A model generated the notes under the pieces. It was given only the letters and a program-made list of their open reading frames with translations. It was not told where the DNA came from and made no database searches. The translations under genes and the position numbers were made by a program. From Adiantum capillus-veneris (taxonomy: Eukaryota; Streptophyta; Polypodiopsida; Polypodiales; Pteridaceae), in contig CM043963.1 of assembly GCA_014529385.2 (NCBI GenBank), forward strand, positions 150,090,107-150,154,106: a stretch of DNA of 64,000 bases, in the 5' to 3' direction. Below, one piece after another: positions 11,090 to 22,465 of the stretch. Each line of letters begins with the position of its first letter. The stretch's first letter is position 1.

Positions 11090-11341
11090 GTGTTGCGGAA
11101 TTATGCTCGTTTGCAGAGGCAAGAGCCTCTTGCACAGGTAAAAGTTAAGGGACAGGTTGCAAGATGCTATTTGGCGAAGTTCAAGAACTATCCACCCATG
11201 GATGCAAAGTGGATGGAAGAGCATGAACTGTCAGAGTCACCAAATGTATTGCAGCTTTACCTTGAGGCCTTTGGGTTACAGCCTACGTATGCCCCAGCCC
11301 AACGTTTGCAAAGGAGGGGTAATGATAGAACTAGCACATGA
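11090..11341 (+). pseudogene. Element H integrase C-terminal (chromodomain-like) remnant
   Basis: The 83-residue frame contains YLAKFKNYPPMDAKWMEEH followed by LYLEAFGL, matching the C-terminal end of element K integrase (about 49138-49326). This has the look of the degenerate chromodomain found at the end of plant chromovirus integrases, which tethers integration to chromatin. No catalytic core is present. It is a leftover of the internal deletion between the two LTRs of element H. Confidence 0.6.
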
Positions 11342-11527
11342 AATGTACTCATGGATTCAGTGCAATAGCAGTGTACGTTGTTTGACAAAAGTATGAAGGT
11401 CTCATTAAGTCATTTGTACACATGATTTGACAGTCTTTCTTGCGGATACATGCGATGTTAAAAGGGATCTATGACATGTATATATGGCACACAATCGAGG
11501 ATGTTTGCGATTTTAAGAGGGTGGTAA

Positions 11528-12798
11528 TGTCACAAGGACGTGGCAATTGCTAACGTGAGTTGTTGGTTTCTTTCCGATAATTCTTGTTTAATTTTTGGGA
11601 CCCTCTTTCTGAAGTTGCAAATGGCCGGACATTGTGTGGCCAATGTGAACGGTCGATGGCCAAGAGTTTCAACCACAATCGGGAAGGTCACGTCACCACA
11701 AGTTGGTCTGGCCAATCGGCAATAGAACCCGAGTATAGTTCAAAGTCATTTAGGCCCCTCACGACACTCATAAGTTGGTGGGTACTAGGAAATTAACTCA
11801 AAAGAGGCAAACTGGACACATGGCAGCTCCAAATGCATCTGCCAGAAGCATTAGCAAGAGGGGGCGCCCATTTCCAGAGTGGGGGCTGATTTGACTTGAA
11901 AAGTGTGCTATAGTGTGTGAGTAGCGGGTGCAGGTACTCACAGCTTTAATGGAAAGCTTGCCTTCTCCCTTGCTCTATGTAGCGCGACGATTTGCTCTTG
12001 CGCATCTCTCTCTCCCCTTTGCACATATGGTAATGCCCCACTAGTTGGGCTTCTCAAATGACAATGTACAGTTCTGGGGTTTTATGCATGTTTGCCAAGG
12101 CAAGAGCCTCTGTACAGAAAGTGGATTAGCTAATTGCTAATCCCCTTCAGGTACGCACAGTTCCATCGCGAAGGAATGCAAAAACGGAGAGTTTTCTCGC
12201 ATGAAAACTTGTCCGATTTACAGGGGAACTGTCCCGTTGTGTGCGGGAGCACCTAAGACACACGTAGGCGTGCTCCCTCCACTCAAAACAGTCCAAAACA
12301 GAGAATTACAGCCTGCTCTGTTTTTCTACAGGTTTAGGGTGTCGCACCCAAACTGCAAGGAATTGCCAAGGGAGCCTCGGAAAGGCCTTGGGATGCTTGT
12401 ACAAGGCAGTAGGCACCTAACAGTGGCAAAACAGAAAATTACAGCATGCTGAAATTGACGTGCAGCTCTTTGAAAAGCTTCCAGGCAAGGGAAAGTGTCC
12501 TTGACGTGTACTTTTGATCTACAGGGATTTTTGCGCCGTTATGCTAGCGAAATTGGGTCAAAAACCTGCAATTACAGCCATGGACAGGTTTGGACAGCTT
12601 GGTGAGGGTTAGGTGGAAGCGTTCGGATCGTTTATTTTGCTACGGGAGCCTCAGGAAAGTATTGGGTGCTTGTACAGGACAATTTAGAGAGATTTCCTGC
12701 GAGGAATTTCGTCTAATTCAAGGGGCAAGTGACCCTAGAGGTGCAAGAGCTCGAGGGCCATGCATAGAAGTGATCAGCACGCAGATCGGAGTGCAAAA
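11528..12798 (+). repeat. 3' LTR of element H, truncated at its end
   Basis: Direct repeat of 8976-10250, starting TGTCACAAGGACG. It ends abruptly within GATCGGAGTGCAAAACA near 12798, where the equivalent 5' LTR continues differently, so the last part was replaced by the inverted family-J LTR fragment that follows. Confidence 0.65.
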
Positions 12799-12824
12799 CA
12801 CAAAACGCTGGCAGGAGAAAAACG

Positions 12825-12875
<51 letters not shown>

Positions 12876-13240
12876 TGTGCCCAAACGCTAAAGCTCTGTA
12901 ATGATCACAACGCATAGGAGGGGTTGCATATGTAGGTAATTCCAAGAATTGCCCTACCTATTGCAAAACCCCACGATCTTGATAAATGGCTAACAAATGC
13001 TAATAAATATGTAAACTCACTAAAAGTGATCTGACACATATATTTAGTAGCAAAACTACACATCACTCAAGACTCTGGCCCAGGGAAACCCTAGGAACAG
13101 GGGTCCTACCTCATCCCAGCCTACTGGTTGAGCAAAACCGTGGAGCGCATCGTCGACAACATGTACATCTACCTCTGATACGGCCGAACACAGCCACAAA
13201 ACAACCCTTACTCCCTAAGCTGCTCCTGGGAGATACTCAA
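12799..13240 (-). repeat. Family-J LTR fragment, inverted
   Basis: Reverse complement of the 7790-8300 block: it shares the TTAGGGAGT start, the CTAAATATATGTG region and the GCAACCCC run. It includes a (GA)n tract at 12826-12873. Its orientation is opposite to the primer site and gag just downstream (13298 onward), so it is not a normal 5' LTR of element G. Confidence 0.55.
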
Positions 13241-13297
13241 GCTACCACCAGACGGGAATCTGAACTCTAACAAGCACGTGGTGCCATTTCCTTATAG

Positions 13298-13309
13298 TGG
13301 TATCAGAGC
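13298..13309 (+). other. Primer binding site of element G
   Basis: Exact TGGTATCAGAGC, complementary to the initiator tRNA-Met 3' end. It marks the start of the internal region of a plus-strand LTR element whose gag follows at about 13431-14380. No same-orientation LTR is visible just upstream. Confidence 0.7.
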
Positions 13310-13430
13310 TCCAGTCGTGTGCTTTTATGAAAGCATACCGTCCTACCAAGAATAGACAGAGCACAATGGCGTTTCTGGATTCTACAGAGTACCTGCAGCT
13401 TCATCTCGATGAGCTTCGCGACATACTTTC

Positions 13431-14422
13431 GTGGCATCCTCGACAAAATCTCCCGATGTAGCAAAGTTTTCAATAGTTTCTGAATTACATGTTGCCCCAA
13501 GTGGTACCACCTCCTTCGCCACCAGAAAATGCAACCGACAACCCTCTCAACCTAAACACACATGGTACAACCGCCGTTGCCACCACCTCCCCCACCACCG
13601 CCACTTGAGTACAATGGCTCGAGCCCGTATGGATATCCCTACCATCCACATCCAGGGTTTGCACCAAACCAGCCAAAAGATTTCAAGGATGATAGGAGGA
13701 AAGTAAAATTTTTCGCTTTTTTTGGAGTGAAGGATAGGAAGAAAGCTTTGCAGTTCCTCCAACAATTTGAAAACATTTATGCTTTGGGAAACTACACGGA
13801 AGAATCAAAGATTTCTCGAGCTACAGGATTTCTCGAAGATAGCATCCAAATTTTATCAAAATGGGGAAACTTGAAAATGCTTGCCACAAAGTACAACCAA
13901 AGGTTCCTTGACGTCTATCTTCGGGTGTCTTTCTTCAAGTTGATTTTCTTAGATGACCATGGCGAGCGATATACCATTGGACCATCACCCTTAGAAGAAT
14001 ATCGTCTTTCTAAATAAGTATCGACAATGCAACAGCTTATGGACCATGCTGTTGTCGAGTACAAGCTTATGAAAGGGAGGCTAGAGTTTACTACAAAAGA
14101 AACTCTGTCTAGCACTCGAAACTCTCGGCCACAACAAACCAACCCCCGAGAATCTCGTGAAGTTAACCTCAAAGGCCTTGTTTGACACAGCGTCAACGCG
14201 AAACCCTATTACAAGAATGTCGACGCTTTGAATGTTTTCAGACAGGGCATGCTTACATTTCATGTCCTCCAAGAACAGACACATCCTCAAAGCAAACTTC
14301 CGCTCCAAGAGCAGATAGAACTGCAGGACCACCTCCGGCTAAGAGAGCTAAACCTGCCATTGGGCTTGTACCTCATATTTAGGGCATTGTTCTTGGAAGT
14401 TCTAATAAATTGTGCAGAGCTT
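13431..14422 (+). pseudogene. Element G gag remnant with altered zinc knuckle
   Basis: Frameshifted gag. The 151-residue part (13562-14017) has a proline run, then FGVKDRKKALQFLQQFENIY and GNYTEESKISRATGFLEDS, typical of the capsid region of plant gypsy gag. Near 14205-14260 a zinc-knuckle-like CRRFECFQTGHAYISC occurs with spacing C-X4-C-X4-H-X4-C rather than the canonical C-X2-C-X4-H-X4-C. The gag is interrupted at 14422 by LINE A; its protease resumes at 31044, after a target duplication. No functional product is expected. Confidence 0.65.
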
Positions 14423-15309
14423 GAGGATGTTCACTACGCAAAGTTTAGGATGTTGACTTTTGTTGAAGCAGGTTGCAAACTTGTAACTAAGTCTTGAATC
14501 TGGCGCTCACTACTGCTGCTCTCTCTCGCGCTCGCCATCCCTGCCATCCTCCCTACTCCCCCACGCACTGCCTTGACCCTACTAGCCCTGCCTCATCCCT
14601 CCCCCCCCTCTTGCTGCCCTGAGCTACCCGCCACGTCCGCGCCCTGCCCCAGGTTGCCCGTCAATCCACACTTCCTCCTCGCGCTGCCCGCAGCATGCCC
14701 TTCATTCCCCCCCCACTCCCTCCTCGTGCTATCCTTCGGTGTTGTTTCCCGGCGGTATCAATTCGCCTTATCGCTTCACCTCGTTCTCATCGACGCCCTC
14801 AACTCCCCTTTGCTCGCCTTCGCAGCAGCAGACACAAATGGAGGATCTGCTCCACCACAGAGGGACTCCACTGAAGCCCCCTCGCTCGACCCCGCAAAAA
14901 CCCACCATCCGACTTGCTCTTTCGCCGATGCAGCAAGCGACCTTAGAGGCAAAGGTGGTGCGCCTTCATGCCACCTCTGTTATCTGCAAGATTCTCAGCA
15001 CCAGGCCCAACAGAGGGGAGTTTCATGATCTCCTCCAAGCCCGCCTTCTCGTAGATGTGGGCAAGATCCTCGATGTTCAGCTTCTTAGACGTGGCTACTA
15101 CCAGATAGAGTTTGAGACTCCCGAGATGGCGTCCAAGGTCATTGCGATGAGCCCCCTGGCCATCCGAGCAGTTCGAGCTCATTTTCGACAGTGGCGCCAC
15201 AGTTTCGACCCTGCTACCAATGTTCTTGTCAAGGAGGCAGACCTTCCATCTCAGTCTACTTCCCCGGCTTGAGGAGAGTGTGAGAGTGCGCGCGTGCGGA
15301 AGCGAGAGC

Positions 15310-15311
<2 letters not shown>

Positions 15312-15361
<50 letters not shown>
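15312..15361. repeat. (GA)n tract in the inverted LTR end of I-2
   Basis: About 50 bp of GA at the same LTR position as the tracts at 3876, 5770, 7421 and 17718, showing that the microsatellite is an inherited part of this LTR family. Confidence 0.9.
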
Positions 15362-15365
<4 letters not shown>

Positions 15366-17352
15366 CCACAGATGGTGAAGAGGGGGCGATCAGCCCCCCA
15401 TGACTACCATGAACAGAAGACCCAATACAATTAGATGTGTGATCTCTGTGAGATGAGAGATGTGGAAGTGGGTACCCCCTCGCCCTAGTGGTAAGTGTCT
15501 GTCCACCTAAGATGGTGGTGTCTTCTCTCGGAATGTCGGAATACCATATGCCATGAGCATGGCCATATACACCTGGCATCCGGTGCCTTGCCGGCGAAGT
15601 TCCTCTTCAGATCTACAGATTTCAACCATATACACCTGCTGTTTTTTTCTCTGTTTTCAGCCCTCCGACGGCTGTGCACATAGAGATAAACCCTCCCTAC
15701 ACCCTCTGCACCGCTCCGGACCTTGCCGGGAGCGTACGAGCACGCTGAGAATTGCTGGACAGCAGCGTTCAGTTGCGTTTTTGGGTGGACAGCTGACACA
15801 TGGTTTGTGTTTTTCACAGAGGATGAAGTTACCTCCTGCCAGGACACCATCCGGTGGTGATCCGTGCGGTCTCTCAGTGACTGCTGCAGTATACAGTATC
15901 TTATACATTGGCTTGATCATCTACGGGCGTACGATCCTTGGGAGATCCATTCATTCCAGCCATCATTCGGCGGTTGCGCACTCCAGAGGGGGTGGTGACT
16001 TGTGGCTTGCTATGGACACACCTATGCACTCATCAGAGGAGTTCACACGAGATATGGCCATGCTCATGGCATATGGGATTCCGACATTCCCAGAGAAGAC
16101 ACCACCATCTTGGGTGGATAGACACTTACCACTTGACCTCGACACGTCAGATCACTTGCTTACACAGGAGCATTTACATGGACTTAGGGAGAGGATCTTG
16201 GATCTCTTCTTGGACAAGTTCATTGCTTGGATCTACAGACTAGAGTGGGACTTCAGTGCTTTGGACTCTCTTGGAGAGTTTACCCGCGAGATGCGGGAGA
16301 TCAGACATCATTACACGACTACATCCATGATCTGGAGTCACTCGGAGCTTGGCTTGGATGGTAGTGCAGTTGATCTTCTACACTCCTGATCGTTTGGATT
16401 GCTACCTTCAGAGTTGCTTACACTCATCCTCGGTAACCTTAAGCAGACTTAATCCCTCAACCTGGGCAGTAGGCCACTCCAAGCTCATTTACATTGAGAG
16501 CCACACCGAGTTGCGGTTTGGTGGCGTGTTTGGCACGGATTCTGTTTAGGTTGACACCGGAGGATTGGAGGCGGGAGATATAGGCAAGACGACGCAGACA
16601 TCTTGGTCTGGCCACTTCACTTCACAGCGTAGACTTCTCAGTCTAGCTTCCCTACTTCTACACGATGATTACGGTGCAAACAGTTTGGTCTGACCACACC
16701 TCTTCTCAGAGACCCTTCACAACGAGACTGTTAGAATCTCGCTTTCCCCTCATCTTGGATTACCCTACCTACTGACAGAACAGCATCCAGTGGTGGTCCG
16801 TGTGGTCTCTCAGTGACAGCTGCAGCTTACGGTAGCTTCTACAGTACAAACTGCTTAGTCCGGCTTTCCTTGATTCGGAGGAGTTTATGGCGCAGATTAC
16901 TACATCTGACCTTCCTGGAGTTTTACACAGCTTAGCCACCTAGACACACTGGGTTACAGGTTCATGCATTGATAGGCTTCCGGTCATTCTCATGACGGTT
17001 CCTGGGCTTCTCCATTTTCTCCAGACGGTTTGGCCACAGACACCACAGACCCTACTGGGCAGGACACTTGCAAGTCTATTGGCACTTCTTTCACGACAAG
17101 GAGTTGTTTTCACACTTAGTTCGGGACCTTCACGCAGTATCTTCACCCTGCATTAGCGGAGTACATCAGTTTGTGCTACACTGCTCGTGACGGCACTTTA
17201 CCATGGAGATCTCTCAGCGGTTCAAACACCCCAGATTGCTGCTACACTCATGGAGTATTGTCCTTCACTGGACATTGCAGCAGACATCTTCATCATTTGC
17301 CTCACATCTTCGGCTTCATGCGGCTTGTTCAGCATCTGGTGCTGAGAGGGGG

Positions 17353-17840
<488 letters not shown>

Positions 17841-20086
17841 GAGAGAACCTTCCGCTCCTGTCCAAGATTGGCTCAAAGATTGGGACTGTCTTAGAGACAA
17901 CTCGCACGGCAGCCTCTGTAGCTACCAAGGCAGCTGGCATTCCCACAGTACGTGTTCTGGTTGGGGACACCCACACCCTCCCGAAGGTCATTCTACTACC
18001 TCGGGTGAGCGGTGGTTGGCTTCGAGCCTTCCGAATCAATGTTTCATTTGTCGACAGATGGGCCATCTTGCGAAGGCCTATCCACGGAGGAGGCCCCGAC
18101 CTTCACCTTAGGCTCAGCCCCAGCCTCCTAGGGGTGGCCAGATGAAGCAAACAGTGTCACACGGTACTCAGGCAGACTCACTCTCCAAGCCTAAGGTGAG
18201 CTCAGGCAAAGGAGGGCTAGCAGCAGGTTCGTGGTTGGCATCGACAGGGACCACCACGTTGGCCTGGCCCTCCGGGTGGTCGCCAGAGGCTTTAGGCCAG
18301 CAGCAGTGGGTTCCCACAAGGAACTGTTTCGACTCTCTTCAGCAGGATAAGGTCCCCGCTCCACCCTCCACCTCAGCCTCTCCTTTGACAGCTCCTCCTC
18401 CCCCCGAGTTCTCTTGCGCCCCTCCCTCCCGCCTCCCCCCTTTCCTTCTGCTGCTCCCCGCCCCCCCCCACTCCTCCATCCCCCACTACCCCCCCTGCTT
18501 CCACATCTACTCCTGTTCCTACCCCCCAACCAACCCATGGAGTAGGATCTTCCTCAGCTGCTAGGAGATCTCTTGGCAACGCTTTTTCCACGAGTCGCTT
18601 TGCGAGAGAGACGGCCTTTCTTGCGAACCCCCCTTCTGGTGCAGACGTCTCCCTTCGCAACAATTCCTTGTGGACGTACGAGCTTCGACATTCGTCATAG
18701 GTGGGACTTCTTCGCCTACGACTTCACTCGGTGACCCTTCACCAAACTTTGAGACAGCTTGTTTCAGAGTTCATGTACTGTTCCTTGCAACTAGAGGGAT
18801 AGAGGCCATCGACACAGCGGTTGGCTTTTCTTTTCCCCTATGTAGCAGGGACCAGTCTGAGTGGACTCTGGACTCAGTGATGGAGTGGCTGCAGGCACAA
18901 GCCCTCGAGTTCTCTCACCACATGGGAGACTTGGGGGTTACAGACCTGATACAGACTTTGCGACTGTTGGCCAAGTTCTCAGTGACACCTCCAGACTCCG
19001 CAGGATGTAGACACATTGTGGTCTTTGCTGACACGCACAGCCCACCATGCCATGTATACATACATGAGGACTCCTGGACAGAGGAGGTTGCCTGCGCACG
19101 GCGCGCTCTTCTTGGGCTTGGACTAGACATTCTTTGCACTCATGCCTATCTCGAGGACGCTCGGATGCGGATTATTCCCCATCCAAGCCAGCCTCGAAGA
19201 TAGCGCGAGTTGTTGTAGCATCAGTTCTTTCTCCTTCCCCATGAGGATTGTCTCATGGAACGTGCAGGGATTAGGTGGGCCCCAGTTTCAGCGCCAACAG
19301 GGTCGATTGCGTGAAGAGCTTCAATGATGCCTTGTAGGCGAAGAGATTGATCTTCTTATGCTACAAGAGCATCATCTTTGTGAGAGTCGCATTAGACAAT
19401 CTGGTTAGCTTTTGCGTGGGCGATATGAGACATTTTGGTCAGCTGCATTTGGACCTGGTGGTATCCAAGGCATAATTACCCGGAACGCGGAACGGGAACG
19501 GCGACGGCCTCCCTGCGGAACGGGGAAACGGGAAGGGGTCCGGAACGGGAGCGGCGCGGAACGGGAGGCTAAAAAAACACCCAAATAATGCTATTTTTAG
19601 CGTTGTGTGTTTGAAAACAAGTAGAGTACTAGAGTCCTTTGACTCTAATACCCACAAAAAACACGATTCAAAGACCATTCAACCTTATTATGACTTGATT
19701 GGGATGTGCGACAGCCGCGGCCATGGATGATGGTACATACATAACATTGAACAAACACAATGCCCATACACAATAACACATGTAATTACAGATTAGAGCT
19801 CTCAAATAATTGCAAGAGTAGAAGTCAGAGATAACATTTTTCGCTTAATTCTGGCTAACAAGGCCCGCCAATGCGCTACAAAAAAACCAAAGGTGACATA
19901 TACCATAATGAGAGTCGAGACTACAAGGGGGCCAAACCAGTGACCACAATACCAAAAGTCCGAAGGTGACATATACCATAAAGATGCTAGTATCTACAAA
20001 TGTCAAGAGAGGGCAAGGCTCACGAAGCCATACAAAAAGGTAAGGATAATAGGAGTCCTAAAGTCCAAACTCTCGAGCCTCCAGAC

Positions 20087-22392
20087 TCAAGACTCAAAAC
20101 CCACTAGCCTGAGAGGCCTCCCAATTCGTATAGCCGACTGTAAATCATGCACATCCTCCCATTCCTCATCATCGAGCTCTAGGCTCGGCTTGATCTCAGC
20201 CATGGATGAAGTACCTGGTGTCGGTGGCTGTGCATCTCCACCTGCCTGAGGAGTCTCTTGCTCCATCTCCCACTGTGTAAAAGGATCTGGCTGTTTGCCT
20301 GTACTCTTGCAAAGCATTTTCAAATTTGCGCTAACAAAGACAAGATCATTTGCCTTCTCCACTCTAAGCCGATTCCTCTTCTTGGAAGCAATGTGGCTCA
20401 AGGTACTCCACAATTGCTCCAAGCATGAGGTACTAACTGACTGGCTGAGAATACAAATCGCCAATCTTTGAAGCTCAGGGCCATCATAGCCATAGTCCTC
20501 CCACCATAGCACTGAACCTATCTTCTTGCGATCAAGCTAAGCATCTAGACTGCCAAATGACCCCCGCATCTCTCTGTACTGTCTCAACTGATCTCTGACA
20601 ATGCCTCGCCCATCTCTGTCTAGAACCATCTTGTTTAAGATCTATCGTAAATTGATTCATGAACTCTCTCTATCTGTCTCTTGCCCTGCACCTTGGAACT
20701 CTGGATCCACCATGTACCTTGCCCCGTAAAGGAGAGGCATATGAATTCCACCTCAAGCTGCAAAGCGTACGGATCTATCGCTCTGCGTTCGGCTCAAGTT
20801 GTGCAGGCTGCTCGATCATGCGGTCCATTGCCTCATAAATCTTGCCAATGCAAGGATCCATGCCATCCAGAACTCGAAGCAAATGAACCACCGGTTTTAC
20901 CTGTGCATCTAGATTCTTGAGCTCCTTCCAGAACTCAAGATCCTCTGTCTTATCCTTGCACAAAATCCCTGCAACTGTCTTTGCATGGGGGGAGGTGGTG
21001 AACTCATCACTGATGAAGACCTGTCGGACCGCATTTTGACATTCGGAAAGCCTACGCACAAGAAGACAGTTGAATGCGAAGCAGGTGTCTGAATACTTTA
21101 GAAGCACTTTGTTGCCCGACCTCTTGAGGTACTCACTCCGAACCAAGTTGTGATTGTTGATGAAAGTAACAATCTTCACTGCATCAGCAATGACTGAAGC
21201 GATCCAGTCTAGCCTACTGATGTCTTTTGGAAGGTTGTTCAAGCAGTGTGCCATGCAAAAGCACACTGTCACATTGCTGATAGTGGCCCTCTATAATAGC
21301 TGCTCCTGCCCTGTTTGATGCCTCCCCATCTGTGACAAAGCACACTGTCACATTGCTGATAGTGGCCCTCTATAATAGCTGCTCCTGCCCTGTTTGATGC
21401 CTCCCCATCTGTGACAAAGGCCACCACATGTTGCTCACCGATCGTTTCTATGGCCGATGTCCACTCTGCAAAGAGGACATCGGCAGACTTGCCACTCTCA
21501 GTGGCATCATGAGAGTGCACAAAGTACATCTCTCCACTCGAGTATGCGACGAGGCCATGGATAGATCTCTTCCTTGTATCGCTCAACCCGTCGACAATGA
21601 GGGAAACGCCATGTTTTGCCCAAAGCCGTTGAATATTGAGTGTTGCTTGCTCCACGATCACCTTCTCTCAATCAAGCAAAGTGGTTCGGAGAGCCTCTGA
21701 AGATGGCAACACATAGCCGGTGCCGTACTCTCCTATCCGCTACACCATAACTTTCCAATACTCCGACCTATTTCGATCACACATAGAAGAGGTTAGTATA
21801 ATAAATCATAATTGATTATTCACAGTTTAAACTTTAGAGATCATAGTGGCGGAAATGACGATAACAAAAGAAATGAGAGAGAAGATCGATAAAGCATACC
21901 TCGCCGCCCTAAATGGGATATGGTCGTGATAGAAGAATCAGGCCACAGCGGCATCCACCTCTTCCTTCTTCTTTGGGTCCCAAGAGGTGGCAAGGGTCCT
22001 TTGGCGACGAATCGGACCCGGTGAAGATCCACGCCACCGGCACCGGGTAGAGAAGAAGAAGGGAAAATGACGGTCTTTGGGTCGATACATTTGCGTGCAA
22101 GCTTGGCTTTATGGTTGAATTGCCGATCCTTTTCTTCGAGCTCCTTCCTCTTCTCGATGGTTACGTTGGTGCAAAATCTCACCTCATGTACCGGCACTCG
22201 AAGAAAGTGTGCCCTCACTTTGTCATGCCCCCCTTTCCGCGTGTAAGAGCATAGCTTGCATGCCCATGCACGAGAACCTTCCGCCATCGACAAGGTGCCC
22301 TCCGAGGTCACTTCATCCCACTATGACCATTCCTTCACCTTTTGAGTGTTGCCCGCATGAACGGAGGGGTTTGTACAAGAAGAAGAGGCCAT
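20087..22392 (-). pseudogene. hAT transposase: BED finger, DUF659, dimerisation region; broken
   Basis: Likely start ATG at 22392; an in-frame TAG follows near 22322. A BED-type zinc finger (WACKLCSYTRKGGHDKVRAH, then HEVRFC) lies at about 22190-22270. A DUF659-like segment at 21661-21400 includes GVSLIVDGLSDTRKRSIHGL and VAFVTDGEASN. The central RNase-H-like region (21272-20775) includes MAHCLNNLPKDI, INNHNLVRSEYLKRSG and CIGKIYEAMDRMIEQ. The C-terminal hAT dimerisation region (20512-20290) includes ELQRLAICILSQSVSTSCLE and ASKKRNRL. A 79-bp tandem duplication (units at 21261 and 21340) shifts the frame in the DUF659 part, and 20515-20775 is also disrupted. Not functional; a relative elsewhere could still act on its ends. 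Confidence 0.85.
21261..21418. repeat. 79-bp tandem duplication within hAT transposase
   Basis: The unit starting GCACACTGTCACATTGCTGA occurs at 21261 and again at 21340, apparently identical. 79 is not a multiple of 3, so the duplication shifts the reading frame between the DUF659-like and central parts. Confidence 0.9.
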
Positions 22393-22434
22393 GGATTATC
22401 CATGAAAGAGAGAGAGCTTGATCTTTGAGTGTTT

Positions 22435-22465
<31 letters not shown>

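Larger units (their letters stand above)
8976..12798 (+). mobile_element. Element H: gypsy element with large internal deletion, 3' LTR truncated
   Basis: Two direct repeats of about 1.27 kb starting TGTCACGAGGACGTGGC (8976) and TGTCACAAGGACGTGGC (11528) are its LTRs. A purine-rich tract (AAGAGGGTGGTAA) precedes the second, as expected for a polypurine tract. Between them only a short gag start (MADKTDDTKEEG, about 10743) and the extreme C terminus of integrase (11090-11341) remain, so nearly all of gag-pol has been lost. The 3' LTR is cut at about 12798, where an inverted LTR fragment begins. Confidence 0.7.

Noticed and set aside
15553-16389. 278-codon open frame as a real protein gene
   Set aside because: It lies across the inversion junction, is not open in the parallel copy I-1, and has no recognisable domain.
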